64,000 nucleotides of DNA from Acidocella aromatica (GCF_014201825.1 NZ_JACHFJ010000002.1:124001-188000), one strand, 5' to 3'; shown: positions 45,928 through 55,449, counted from the first letter of the stretch. Numbers and translations are program-made. The notes: generated from the letters alone by a model not told the origin.

Positions 45928-46389
45928 TCACTCCGCCGCCGAAGAGGCGGCGGCAAGCGTTGCCGCCACGGCTTTGCCCTCAGCCACGGCCTTGGCCAGC
46001 GAGGTGCCGTCCAGCTCGTTGGCGATGGCATCGCGCACACGGCGCATCACGCGGCGGATTTCGCAGGCCTGCTCGTCCTTGCACTCGTCGCAGCGGCGGT
46101 AATAATTCACGCTCACACAGGCGAGCGGCGCCAACGCACCGTCCATGATCCGCACCACCTGGCCGAAGGTGATGAGATCGGCGGGCTTGGCCAGGGCGTA
46201 TCCGCCGCCGCGCCCGCGCCGGGAGCGCACGATGCCGTTGCGGTTCAGCTCCAAGAGGATCGCCTCCAGGAATTTCTTCGGCAAATTCTCACGCTCGGCA
46301 ATCTCGCTCACCAGCAGCAGATTGTCGCTGTTCTCCTTGGCCAGCACCATCAGAGCCTGCAAGGCGTATTTACATTTTTGCGACAACAT
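45928..46389 (-). CDS. Rrf2 family transcriptional regulator with cysteine cluster
   Basis: 153 aa. The winged helix spans about residues 1-80 (SQKCKYALQALMVLAKEN, NLPKKFLEAILLELNRNGIV, GRGGGYALAKPADLITFGQV). The cluster-binding loop has C91, C100, C103 and C109, similar to but not identical with the three-cysteine pattern of IscR, NsrR and RirA, so it probably senses iron-sulfur status, iron or nitric oxide. The C-terminus is an Ala/Glu-rich tail. No isc or suf genes are adjacent. TTTCC/GGAAA at 46440-46454 lies about 50 bases upstream and may be an autoregulatory site. Confidence 0.9.
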   Translation of the reverse strand: MLSQKCKYALQALMVLAKENSDNLLLVSEIAERENLPKKFLEAILLELNRNGIVRSRRGRGGGYALAKPADLITFGQVVRIMDGALAPLACVSVNYYRRCDECKDEQACEIRRVMRRVRDAIANELDGTSLAKAVAEGKAVAATLAAASSAAE

Positions 46390-46481
46390 ATTCCTGCTCC
46401 TTAACCCAGCCAGCTTATCATCATTTATCTACAACACGGTTTCCCGATAGGAAATACTTACCGTTTTGTGATGATATGGAA

Positions 46482-46506
46482 TTTCTCTATGGAATTTCTA
46501 GAGAAA
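46482..46506. repeat. Inverted and direct repeat between the Rrf2 and FAD oxidoreductase genes
   Basis: TTTCTCTA (46482-46489) and TAGAGAAA (46499-46506) are exact inverted repeats with a 9-base spacer. The word TATGGAATTTCT also occurs twice, at 46475 and 46488. It lies just after the stop of the minus-strand oxidoreductase gene and upstream of the Rrf2 gene; it may be a weak 3' hairpin or part of the regulator's promoter region. Confidence 0.4.
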
Positions 46507-46511
46507 ATACT

Positions 46512-48089
46512 TCAAACCGGTCCAGAAATATTCAGTCCCACCGCCTCGGCAACCTTGATGCCGTCCACCCCGGCGGAGAGAATGCCCCCCGCATAGCCAG
46601 CCCCCTCGCCCGCCGGATACAGCCCGCGCACGTTGAGGGAGCAGAAATCCTTGCCACGGGTGATGCGCAGGGGCGACGAGGTACGGGTTTCCACGCCGGT
46701 CAGCACGGCGTCCGGGCGGTCGAAGCCCTGGATCTGGCGGCCAAAGGCGGGCAGCGCCTCGCGGATGGCGGCGATGGCGTAATCGGGCAGCGTCGGGGCA
46801 AGGTCGGTGAGATGCACGCCCGGCTTGTAGCTCGGCAGCACATCGCCAAAGTCGTGCGAAGCGCGCCCGGCGATGAAATCCCCCACCAGCTGGCCCGGCG
46901 CCTTGTAGGCGCCACCGCCCGCGACGAAAGCCGCACTCTCCCAACGGCGCTGGAATTCCACACCGGCCAGCACGCCGCCTGGATAATCCTCGGGGTTGAT
47001 GCCGACCACGATGCCCGCATTGGCGTTGCGCTCGGCGCGGGAATATTGGCTCATACCGTTGGTCACGACCCGCTCCGGTTCCGAGGTGGCGGCCACCACC
47101 GTGCCGCCAGGGCACATGCAGAACGAGTACACCGCGCGGCCATTCTTGGCATGGTGAACCAGCTTGTAATCCGCCGCGCCGAGAATCGGGTGCCCGGCGA
47201 AGGGGCCGAAGCGGTGGCGGTCGATCATCGACTGCGGATGCTCGATGCGGAAGCCTACCGAGAAGGGCTTGGCCTCCATGAACACGCCGCGCTCATGCAG
47301 CTTGGCGAATGTGTCCCGCGCCGAGTGGCCGATGGCCAGCACCACATGTTCGGTCTCGATATACTCGCCCGAGGCCAGCATCACGCCGCGCATCTGGCCG
47401 TCCGCAATGTCGAAATCGACCACCTTCTCACCGAAGCGGTATTCGCCGCCCAGGGCCTCGATTTTGGCGCGGATGGATTCGACCATGCTTACCAGCCGGA
47501 ACGTGCCAATATGCGGCTTGGCCACGTAGAGAATCTCCTCCGGCGCGCCCGCGGCCACGAACTCGGTCAGTACCTTGCGACCGAGATGGCGAGGATCCTT
47601 GATTTGCGAATAGAGCTTGCCGTCCGAGAACGTCCCCGCTCCGCCCTCGCCGAACTGCACGTTCGACTCCGGGTTCAACTCGCCGCGCCGCCACAGGCCC
47701 CAGGTGTCCTTGGTGCGTTCACGCACTAGCTTGCCGCGTTCCAGGATGATCGGGCAGAAGCCCATTTCGGCCAGGATCAGCGCCGCGAAAATGCCACACG
47801 GCCCGGTGCCGATCACCACCGGGCGCCTGACCGGTTTCCGCTTCGCGCGCGTGACGAATTTGTAGCTGACATCCGGGCTAGGCTCGCCGGTGGTCACGTC
47901 CAAAGCCAGTTCGGCGTCTATGGTGTAAACCAGCTTGATGTCGCTCTTACGCCGGGCATCCCAGGCGCGGCGGAACACGTTGTAGGAGAGCAGGGCCGAT
48001 TCCGGCACGCCGAACCCGGCGGCGATGGCGGCGCGCAGCTCGGCCTCGGTGTGGTTGAGCGGCAGGCGGAGTTCTGTCAGGCGGCGCAT
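46512..48089 (-). CDS. FAD-dependent dehydrogenase (COG2509 type)
   Basis: 525 aa flavoprotein. An N-terminal domain of about 90 residues (LRLPLNHTEAELRAAIAAGF) precedes the dinucleotide-binding motif VVIGTGPCGIFAALILAEMG. VQFGEGGAGTFSDGKLYSQI and VLAIGHSARDTF are the signatures of this uncharacterised family. The C-terminus has YPAGEGAGYAGGILSAGVDG, a second FAD-contact motif. The substrate is not known. The start ATG 48089 is 60 bases from the divergent glycosyltransferase start. Confidence 0.9.
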   Translation of the reverse strand: MRRLTELRLPLNHTEAELRAAIAAGFGVPESALLSYNVFRRAWDARRKSDIKLVYTIDAELALDVTTGEPSPDVSYKFVTRAKRKPVRRPVVIGTGPCGIFAALILAEMGFCPIILERGKLVRERTKDTWGLWRRGELNPESNVQFGEGGAGTFSDGKLYSQIKDPRHLGRKVLTEFVAAGAPEEILYVAKPHIGTFRLVSMVESIRAKIEALGGEYRFGEKVVDFDIADGQMRGVMLASGEYIETEHVVLAIGHSARDTFAKLHERGVFMEAKPFSVGFRIEHPQSMIDRHRFGPFAGHPILGAADYKLVHHAKNGRAVYSFCMCPGGTVVAATSEPERVVTNGMSQYSRAERNANAGIVVGINPEDYPGGVLAGVEFQRRWESAAFVAGGGAYKAPGQLVGDFIAGRASHDFGDVLPSYKPGVHLTDLAPTLPDYAIAAIREALPAFGRQIQGFDRPDAVLTGVETRTSSPLRITRGKDFCSLNVRGLYPAGEGAGYAGGILSAGVDGIKVAEAVGLNISGPV

Positions 48090-48148
48090 TGGGTGAGACT
48101 CAGGAAATCCATTATGCAGGCTCTACAACCGGAGAGCCGCCAAAGCCA

Positions 48149-50248
48149 ATGTCCCTTGTCGTTGATCTGCGCTGCCTACAGGATGTGAATTACCGCAAGC
48201 GCGGCATTGGCCAGCATGCGCTGAGCCTGCTGCGCCAAGCCCCGGGGCCAGTCACGGGGATCATCGACCCGGCCATGCCACCACTGCCCGGCGACATGTC
48301 GGCGCTGGTCGCGGAGCTTTCGCCCCACGCCTATATCTCTGGCGCAAAACTGTTCCTCAACCCCTGCCCCTTCGGCCCCAACCAAGCCGCTCTGGCCCGG
48401 CTGCTCACCGCCCCCGGCGTAACCAAAGCGGCCTGTGTGTATGATTTCATTCCCTTCGACGACCAAGCCACCTATCTGGCCGATGATGCCGCCCGGCTGG
48501 ATTATTTCACCGCCCTGGCTTGGCTGAAGCGCTATGATGTGCTGTTGCCCATCTCCGCCCCCACCGAGGCCCGGCAGCGCGAGTTGTTCGGCATGCGCCC
48601 CTCGGTGGTGACAGGCGTGGCCCTGCCCGGCTGGATTTACGACATCGCCCCGCAGAAACCACGGCATATCCTGACAATCAGCGGCAACGACCCACGCAAG
48701 AACCCCGAGCAACTCGCGGCGGCCCATGCGGCGAGCCCCGTGCTGCGGCGGCTCCCCCTGGTCATCACCGGCTGGTTGGCCCCCGAACGCGCGGCCCGGC
48801 TGCGTTCGATCTCGGGGGTGGAACTGCCCGGCGCGGTGAGCGACGAGGCGATGCGCAGCCTCTATGCCCAGGCTTACGCGGTAGTTACGCCCTCGCGGGC
48901 CGAGGGGTTTTCGCTGCCGGTCATGGAGGCTTGCGCTGCGGGCGTGCCATCCATTGCTTCGGACATCCCGGCGCACCGGGCGCTGCTGCCAATCGAGTTC
49001 CTGTTCCCGCTGGACGATCCGGCGGCGCTGGCGCACCGGCTGGAGGACGTGCTGGCCCGGCGCGAGGCCGTGGTGCAAGCGCAATCCGGGCTGTGGCGGG
49101 AATTCTCCGAAGAGCAAGTGGCGGCAAAAGTGTTTGCCGCGCTGCTGCCCAAGCCTGCTTTGGCGCGGGGGGCAAAGCCGCGCATAGCCATGCTCACGCC
49201 CATGTCACCCGAAAAAACCGGCATCGCCGCATATTCCGCCGCCTGTGCGGCGGAGCTGGGCAAGCTGGCGCGGCTGGACGTGTTCGCGGGGAATGCCGTC
49301 AGCACCCTGCCCTATGCCAATGGCAAATACGATGCCGTGCTCAGCGTGATCGGCAATTCGCCGTTGCATGAGCGGATTTACGACAACTCATTGCGCTGGG
49401 GCAGTGCGGCTTTATGCCATGATGCCCGGCTGATGGGCCTGCTCCACCCGCGCGCCGCCGCCCTGGCCAGCGCCGAGTTGGGCCGTGTGGTGACGGAGCG
49501 GGAGATCGCAGCCTGGGCCGCCGATGAAAGCCAGCGCGCCGCCTGCTTTCTAGGCGAGTTGGCGGCGGCGCGGCCACTGATCTTCCACGAGCGGCATAGC
49601 GTGGCGCTGGTGCGGGAGCGTTTCGGCGTGGCAGCGCGCTATCTCCGCTTTGCCATGCAGCGGCAGTTTCCGCCCATGGACAAGCAAGCCGCCCGCGCGG
49701 CGCTGGGTATCCCGATGGCGCAGAAACTCGTCGTCAGCTTCGGCTTCGTCACGCGCGGCAAGGGTATTCCGGCGGCGCTGGCGGCATTGGCGCTGCTCAA
49801 GGGGCGTGTGGATATAAAACTGGTTTTTGCCGGGGAAGACGCTTCGCAGACCGAAAACTTCCGAGCCCTGGCGAGAGAGTTGGGTATTGCCGATGCCGTC
49901 CAGTTCGGCACCGGTTTTCTGCCCGAGGCGCTGTACCGGCTCTGGCTTGCCGCCGCCGATGCTGGGCTGCAACTGCGTGAGGGCTTGCCAGGTAATATCT
50001 CCGCCGCCTTGCAGGATTGTATCGGCGCCGGGCTGCCAAGCGTGGCATCGGCAGATCTCGCCGAAAACCTCTCAGCTCCCGCCTATATAAAACGCGTTTC
50101 GGACAAGCCTGACCCGCGGGAGATAGCCTCGGCGCTGGAGGATGTGCTTACGGCACCTCCCGAGACCGAGGAAGCCCGCCTCGCCTATTGCGCCGCGCAC
50201 TCCATGGCGGTGTACGCGGCGGAACTACTGGAACTGCTGTTACCCTAA
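48149..50248 (+). CDS. Double glycosyltransferase family 4 protein
   Basis: 699 aa with two GT-B/GT4 modules in tandem. Module one (about 1-345) has LRCLQDVNYRKRGIGQHALS, HILTISGNDPRKNPEQL and the E-x7-E motif in SRAEGFSLPVMEACAAGVP. Module two (about 355-690) starts RIAMLTPMSPEKTGIAAYSA and has VVSFGFVTRGKGIPAALAAL. Its donor motif is altered (LREGLPGNISAALQD), with Asp in place of the second Glu. Such fusions build surface polysaccharide chains, for example mannan-like O-antigens. ATG 48149 is chosen over TTG 48089. It is followed by a small coiled-coil gene on the opposite strand. Confidence 0.87.
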   Translation: MSLVVDLRCLQDVNYRKRGIGQHALSLLRQAPGPVTGIIDPAMPPLPGDMSALVAELSPHAYISGAKLFLNPCPFGPNQAALARLLTAPGVTKAACVYDFIPFDDQATYLADDAARLDYFTALAWLKRYDVLLPISAPTEARQRELFGMRPSVVTGVALPGWIYDIAPQKPRHILTISGNDPRKNPEQLAAAHAASPVLRRLPLVITGWLAPERAARLRSISGVELPGAVSDEAMRSLYAQAYAVVTPSRAEGFSLPVMEACAAGVPSIASDIPAHRALLPIEFLFPLDDPAALAHRLEDVLARREAVVQAQSGLWREFSEEQVAAKVFAALLPKPALARGAKPRIAMLTPMSPEKTGIAAYSAACAAELGKLARLDVFAGNAVSTLPYANGKYDAVLSVIGNSPLHERIYDNSLRWGSAALCHDARLMGLLHPRAAALASAELGRVVTEREIAAWAADESQRAACFLGELAAARPLIFHERHSVALVRERFGVAARYLRFAMQRQFPPMDKQAARAALGIPMAQKLVVSFGFVTRGKGIPAALAALALLKGRVDIKLVFAGEDASQTENFRALARELGIADAVQFGTGFLPEALYRLWLAAADAGLQLREGLPGNISAALQDCIGAGLPSVASADLAENLSAPAYIKRVSDKPDPREIASALEDVLTAPPETEEARLAYCAAHSMAVYAAELLELLLP

Positions 50249-50415
50249 GCTTCCTCCTTCGCCAGCGCGATGGTGAGCAGTGCCGCTTCGAGCTGCTGGT
50301 CGCGCTGGGAGAGCTGGGCGCGAAGTTCGGCCAGCTCTCCCGACATTTTCGCCAGCTCTGCCAGCACCTCGGCCATCATCAGCCGACGCACACGGCGGAA
50401 CAGCTGCTTAAGCAT
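50245..50415 (-). CDS. Small coiled-coil protein
   Basis: 56 aa of unknown function. A basic N-terminus (MLKQLFRRVRRLMM) leads into a continuous amphipathic helix with heptad spacing (LAELAKMSGELAELRAQLSQ), so it should form a coiled coil. It begins 16 bases after the stop of the transglutaminase/DUF2126 gene, on the same strand, and its stop overlaps the end of the convergent glycosyltransferase. A GTG eight codons upstream is another possible start. No strong ribosome binding site is seen; it is supported mainly by its regular helix pattern. Confidence 0.5.
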   Translation of the reverse strand: MLKQLFRRVRRLMMAEVLAELAKMSGELAELRAQLSQRDQQLEAALLTIALAKEEA

Positions 50416-50431
50416 GTTACTGATTGGCGCG

Positions 50432-53400
50432 CTATGCACGACGCAGATCCAGCGTGCGCGGATATTCCGGCCCGGCCACGGGCTGCGGCTCGGGGTACGG
50501 CCCCGGCGTGTGGCCGAACGGGTAGAAGCGCGAACGGCGGCGGGCCTCGGCGGCGTTCGAGTTCACGGGGAAATCCTCGTAAGACCGCCCGCCCGGATGC
50601 GCCACATGATGCGTCATGCCGCCCAGGCTGCGCCCGGTCCATTTGTCGTACACATCGAACACCAGCGGCACCTGCGCGCCGATGGTGGGGTGCAGCGCCG
50701 AGTAAGGCTGCCACGCCTTGAAGCGCACGCCCGCCACGTAGCGGCCTTGCGTCTCGGTGCGCTGCATCGGCATGGCGGCGCCGTTGCAGGCCAGCACGTA
50801 GCGCTCGTCCACCCAGCCATCCACCTTCACCTGCAGGCGCTCGGCGGAGCTGTCCACGTAACGGGCGGTGCCGCCGGAGGTTTGCTCCTCGCCCAGCACG
50901 TGCCAGGGTTCCAGTGCGTGACGCAACTCCAACTGAATGTCCCGCACTGCGACCTCGCCCAGCTTGGGGAAACGGAATTCGAGATGCGGGGCGAACCATT
51001 CGGCATCGAGCGGGAAGCCGTAAGCCGCCAGTTCCTCCAGCGCGCCCTTGAAGTCAGCCTCGTTGTAATGGGGTAGCAGAAATTCGTCGTGCAGACGGGT
51101 ACCCCAGCGCACCAGAGAACGCTCATACGGGCGCTCCCAGAACGCCGCGACAGCCGAACGCATCAGCAGCATCTGCGCGGCGGACATCTCGGCATGGGGC
51201 GGCATCTCGAAGGCGCGGAACTCAACCAACCCGCGCCGGCCCGAGCCGCCATTGGGGGCGTACATCTTGTCGATGCAGAATTCCGTGCGGTGGCCGTTGC
51301 CGGTCATGTCGCACAGGATGTTGCGGAACAGCCGGTCCACCAGCCAGGGCGGGGTTTGGTTCTGGCGGCCCACCTGCTGGAAGGCGATCTCCAGCTCGTT
51401 CACCGCATCGTCGCGCGCTTCGTCGATACGCGGGTGCTGCGAGGACGGGCCGATGAACAGGCCGGAGAACAGGAAGCTGAGCGAGGGATGGTTGTGCCAG
51501 AAGCCGAGCATGGACTTCAGCAGATCCGGGCGGCGCAGGAAGGCGCTGTCCGCCGGGGTGGGGCCGCCCATGACCACATGGTTGCCGCCGCCGGTGCCAA
51601 CATGCCGTCCGTCCATCATGAACTTTTCGGCCGCCAGCCCGACCTCGCGGGCCGTCTCGTAAAGCTGGGTGGTGCGTTCCACCATCTCGCCCCAGCTTCC
51701 CGCCGGGTGGATGTTCACCTCGATCACGCCCGGGTCCGGGGTGACGGAGAAATTGATCACGCGCGGATCCTCGGGCGGCAGGTAGCCTTCCAGCACCACC
51801 TTGCGGCCGAATTCCTGGGCGGTCTCCTCCACGGCGGCGGTCAGCTCCAGCCAGTCCACCACGTCGTAGAGCGGCGGGTAGAAGACGTGGATGATGCCAT
51901 CGCGCGCTTCCACCGCTAAGGCGGTGCGCACGATGCCCGGTTCCTCGCGCCCCACCACCGGGGCCTCCTGTGGCACGGGGCGGAAGCCCTCGATAGTTGA
52001 ACCGCCGTAACCCTCGCGGGTCATCTGCATGGAATCACGCCGGGGCAGTTTCTCGCGCGGGGCGAAGGGGTCGGTCTCGTAATCGGCCTCGATATGCGAG
52101 GGATCGGCCCAGGGCAGGCTTTCCAGCGGCAGACGCAGGCCGATGGGGCTGTCGCCGGGGATGAGGAACATCGTGTCGTCGCGGAAGAACCACTTGCCGG
52201 ACTGCCAGTGGCGGGCGCCATCCATGATCACGCGGCGTAGCGGCAGCACGGAGCCCACGGAAGACGCCAGCCCCTGCCCGAATACCTTGGCCAGACGGGC
52301 GCGCTCCAGCGGGTCGCGTAGCTTGGAATCCTCGGCGAGGACATTCGCCGGCAGGCGCTTCTCCTTCCAGAGGTAATAATGGATGTCCTCATAGGCCTTG
52401 TTGACGAGGCCGGGGTCAACCTGCAGCCGCTCGGCCAGAGCCTGGGCGAAGGTCTCGGTATCCGCCGCATTGGCGTTGTCGGTATCGTCGTCCGAGGCCA
52501 GCAGCTCCGGGTTCTTCCACACCGGCTCGCCATCGGCCCGCCAATGGGCGTGGATGGCCCAGCGCGGCAGTTGCTCACCCGGGTAATGCTTGCCCATGTT
52601 GTAGGTAAGCGCCGCCCCCTTGCTCCAAAGCGGGGCGAGCTTGCGGATCAGCCGTCCGGCATAGGCGCGCTTGGTGGGGCCCAGTGCGTCGATATTCCAT
52701 TCCGCGCCTTCATGGTCGGTGGCGGAGACGAAAGTCGGCTCGCCGCCCATGGTCAGGCGCACATCGCCCTTGAGCAGCGTGCGGTCCACGGCGGCGCCGC
52801 GGGCCAGAATGTCCTGCCACTGCTTCGGGGTGTAGGGCTTGGTCACGCGCGGGGTCTCGGAGACGCGCTTAACCTCCATATGGAATTCAAACTCGGTCTC
52901 GGTGCCATCCTCGGCGACAAAGCCGCCGGAGATAGGGGCAGCCGATTGCGGGGATGGCGTGGCGGCAAGCGGGATATGCCCCTCGCCCGCGAACAGGCCG
53001 GAGGTGGCATCCAGCCCCACCCAGCCAGCGCCGGGCAGATACACCTCGGCCCAGGCGTGAAGATCGGTAAAGTCAGCCTCTGGCCCGGCCGCGCCGCCAT
53101 CCACGGGCTTCACGTCGGCGGTGAGCTGGATGAGGTAGCCCGAGACGAACCGCGCCGCGAGGCCCAGATGCCGCAGCAGGTTCACCATCAGCCAAGCAGA
53201 GTCGCGGCACGACCCCTTGCCCAGGCCCAGCGTTTCCTCGGGCGAGTACACGCCCGGCTCCATGCGCACCACGTAGCTGATGCGCTCATGCAGAACGCGG
53301 TTGACCTCCACCAGCATATCGACGGTCCGTGGGTCCTTGCCGTCGAATGCTTCGCGCATCTCGGCGATGAGCGCGGTAAGCAGCGAACCGGGGGCGTTGA

Positions 53401-53758
53401 GCACACGGAACGGGGCGAGTTCCTCGGCCAGAACCTCGTCATACGGGAACGGGTAAGTCTCGGCCTGCTCCTCCAGGAAGAAGTCGAACGGGTTGATCGT
53501 CGCCATGTCGGCAACCACGTCCACCACCACATCAAAGCTCGTCACCCGCTCGGGGAAGACCACGCGCGCCAGGAAATTACCCTGCGGGTCCTGCTGCCAG
53601 TTGAGGAAGTGCGGCTTGGGCGAAACCTGCAAGGAGTAAGAGATGATGGGGGTGCGGGCGTAAGGAGCGGGACGGAGACGGATCGTCTGTGGGCCCAGGG
53701 TCACTGGACGGTCGTATTTGTACGAGGTGCGATGCGTGATGGCGGCGTGGATCGACAT
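50432..53758 (-). CDS. Transglutaminase-like/DUF2126 protein
   Basis: 1108 aa. The N-terminal bacterial transglutaminase unit (about 1-280) has the beta-region SYKYDRPVTLGPQTIRLRPA, then a cysteine-protease triad: C184 in GKGSCRDSAWL, H234 in TDLHAWAEVYLP, D250 in VGLDATSGL. The remaining 800 residues are DUF2126, with LTMGGEPTFVSATDHEGAEW, GGGNHVVMGGPTPADSAFL and EFRAFEMPPHAEMS. The family is linked by gene neighbourhood to circularly permuted ATP-grasp and alpha-E proteins, thought to make or modify peptides. None of these partners is adjacent. It is cytoplasmic, with no signal peptide. Confidence 0.92.
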   Translation of the reverse strand: MSIHAAITHRTSYKYDRPVTLGPQTIRLRPAPYARTPIISYSLQVSPKPHFLNWQQDPQGNFLARVVFPERVTSFDVVVDVVADMATINPFDFFLEEQAETYPFPYDEVLAEELAPFRVLNAPGSLLTALIAEMREAFDGKDPRTVDMLVEVNRVLHERISYVVRMEPGVYSPEETLGLGKGSCRDSAWLMVNLLRHLGLAARFVSGYLIQLTADVKPVDGGAAGPEADFTDLHAWAEVYLPGAGWVGLDATSGLFAGEGHIPLAATPSPQSAAPISGGFVAEDGTETEFEFHMEVKRVSETPRVTKPYTPKQWQDILARGAAVDRTLLKGDVRLTMGGEPTFVSATDHEGAEWNIDALGPTKRAYAGRLIRKLAPLWSKGAALTYNMGKHYPGEQLPRWAIHAHWRADGEPVWKNPELLASDDDTDNANAADTETFAQALAERLQVDPGLVNKAYEDIHYYLWKEKRLPANVLAEDSKLRDPLERARLAKVFGQGLASSVGSVLPLRRVIMDGARHWQSGKWFFRDDTMFLIPGDSPIGLRLPLESLPWADPSHIEADYETDPFAPREKLPRRDSMQMTREGYGGSTIEGFRPVPQEAPVVGREEPGIVRTALAVEARDGIIHVFYPPLYDVVDWLELTAAVEETAQEFGRKVVLEGYLPPEDPRVINFSVTPDPGVIEVNIHPAGSWGEMVERTTQLYETAREVGLAAEKFMMDGRHVGTGGGNHVVMGGPTPADSAFLRRPDLLKSMLGFWHNHPSLSFLFSGLFIGPSSQHPRIDEARDDAVNELEIAFQQVGRQNQTPPWLVDRLFRNILCDMTGNGHRTEFCIDKMYAPNGGSGRRGLVEFRAFEMPPHAEMSAAQMLLMRSAVAAFWERPYERSLVRWGTRLHDEFLLPHYNEADFKGALEELAAYGFPLDAEWFAPHLEFRFPKLGEVAVRDIQLELRHALEPWHVLGEEQTSGGTARYVDSSAERLQVKVDGWVDERYVLACNGAAMPMQRTETQGRYVAGVRFKAWQPYSALHPTIGAQVPLVFDVYDKWTGRSLGGMTHHVAHPGGRSYEDFPVNSNAAEARRRSRFYPFGHTPGPYPEPQPVAGPEYPRTLDLRRA

Positions 53759-54223
53759 GCAGGCTCCTTACTTTCCGATTGCCACGTCAACACGCATATG
53801 AGGTTTTTGCAACGCAATGCTGCGGCTTTGCCAATGGTTTTTGCAGGCTGTGCCTCGGAAGATTTTACAGTGCCACAATGATGGCTATAGTTTAGGCAAC
53901 ACTCCTTCCGTTTTGGCTGCTGTTTGCCCTTTTTGGCTCCAACCGTTTGTGAGCACACTTCTCGAATGTCGTGTTTTCGCCGCTGATGCACGCTATCTGC
54001 AATTCGCCTGGCATGCGGCGGCAGAGCCTGACCGCTGCTTCGACCTGCGTTGCTGGTGCATGGCATGGCCGCCCCGCAAGCCTTAGCGGAACTGCTGGCA
54101 GATTTGCCCTGGCCGGGGCTGATACCCGCCGGCTTGTGGGGGCGCTGGTAGGAGTCACCTGCGCCTTTTCACCACGCTGCGTGGATCTCGCCCCGGAGGC
54201 GATCCGGGCTTGGCGGGCGGCTT
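53759..54223. other. 465-base region without a recognisable gene
   Basis: It lies between the start of the DUF2126 gene and the tyrS stop. Short open frames exist on both strands (for example about 53817-54086 and 53971-54237 plus, 53892-54158 minus), but none has a family resemblance or a good ribosome binding site. Cysteine- and tryptophan-rich translations suggest non-coding DNA or a decayed gene. The left part should contain the promoter of the DUF2126 gene. Confidence 0.5.
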
Positions 54224-55447
54224 TTAGCCGAGCTTGATCAGCACATGGTGCTTTTTGCCGGCCGAGAGCTTCTGCTCCGGCTTAGGCGCGATCATCTGCG
54301 CCTCGTCGGCAACCACCACGTCGTCCAACCGGCCGCCACCGCCGCGGATCAACCGGCGCGCCTCGCCATTGGTGGCGGCTAGCCCGGCCTTCACAAACAG
54401 CGCGAAGGCGGGGATGCCCTCGCCGAACTCGGCGGCGGGGATGGTGATGCTCGGCAGCCCGTCCGCCGCCACCCCCTGCTCGAACAGCTTGCGCGCGGCC
54501 TCGGCGGCTTCCTCGGCAGCGGCGCGGCCATGGGCCAGAGCTGTTGCCTCGGTGGCCAGGATGATCTTGGCCTGATTGATCTCGGCCCCGCCGAGCTGCT
54601 CCAGCCGGGCGATCTCGTCCAGCGGCAGATCGGTGAACAGCTTGAGGAAGCGGCCAATATCGGCGTCTTCGGTGTTGCGCCAGAACTGCCAGTAATTATA
54701 GGGGCTCAGCTTCTCGGCCGAGAGCCACACCGCGCCCGAGGCGGACTTGCCCATCTTGGCGCCAGAGGCCGTGGTGATGAGCGGCGTGGTGAGGCCGTAC
54801 ACGCTCTTCTGCTCGGTGCGGCGCACCAGCTCGATGCCGGAGACGATGTTACCCCACTGGTCCGAACCGCCGAACTGCACCACCACGTTCTCACGGCGCA
54901 GCAACTCGCGGAAATCATAGGATTGCAGGATGGAGTAGTTGAACTCCAGGAAGGTCAGCCCCTGCTCGCGCTCCAGCCGTTGCTTCACGGAATCGAAGGA
55001 CAGCATGCGGTTGACGGAGAAATGCACGCCGACATCGCGCAGCAGGGCGATGTAGGAGAGCTTGTCCAGCCAATCGGCATTGTTGACCAGCACCGCGCCC
55101 TTCGAGAAATCGATGAAGGCTTCGAGGTTCTTGCGGATGCCGATGAGGTTCTCGCCGATCTTCTCCTCGGTGAGCAGTTGGCGGGCTTCCTCGCGGAAGC
55201 TCGGATCGCCGATGCGCGTGGTGCCGCCGCCCAGCAAGGCCACCGGCTTGTGCCCATGCTTCTGGAACAGGCGCAGCAGCATGATGGGGATCATGTGCCC
55301 GACATGCAGGCTGTCGGCCGTCAGGTCGAACCCGGCATAGCCCGCGATGGCCCCGGCGGCGCAGGCGGCGTCCAGCGCCTCCTCGTCGGTGCATTGAAAC
55401 ACAAAGCCGCGGGCCTTCGCCTCGGCCAGAAATTCGCTTTTCGCCAT
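54224..55447 (-). CDS. tyrS: Tyrosyl-tRNA synthetase
   Basis: 407 aa class I synthetase. [20 protein letters not shown] contains the HIGH-like [20 protein letters not shown] binds tyrosine, and [12 protein letters not shown] is the KMSKS loop. A C-terminal S4 RNA-binding domain ends the protein ([20 protein letters not shown]). Three start codons follow each other: GTG 55453, ATG 55450 and ATG 55447. AGGAG lies seven bases before ATG 55447, which is chosen. Its start overlaps the end of the upstream GT87 gene. Confidence 0.96.
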   Translation of the reverse strand: MAKSEFLAEAKARGFVFQCTDEEALDAACAAGAIAGYAGFDLTADSLHVGHMIPIMLLRLFQKHGHKPVALLGGGTTRIGDPSFREEARQLLTEEKIGENLIGIRKNLEAFIDFSKGAVLVNNADWLDKLSYIALLRDVGVHFSVNRMLSFDSVKQRLEREQGLTFLEFNYSILQSYDFRELLRRENVVVQFGGSDQWGNIVSGIELVRRTEQKSVYGLTTPLITTASGAKMGKSASGAVWLSAEKLSPYNYWQFWRNTEDADIGRFLKLFTDLPLDEIARLEQLGGAEINQAKIILATEATALAHGRAAAEEAAEAARKLFEQGVAADGLPSITIPAAEFGEGIPAFALFVKAGLAATNGEARRLIRGGGGRLDDVVVADEAQMIAPKPEQKLSAGKKHHVLIKLG

Positions 55448-55449
55448 CA

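Noticed and set aside
52379-53881. A 500-codon plus-strand frame opposite the DUF2126 gene
   Set aside because: Shadow of the transglutaminase/DUF2126 coding sequence, with no recognisable motifs.
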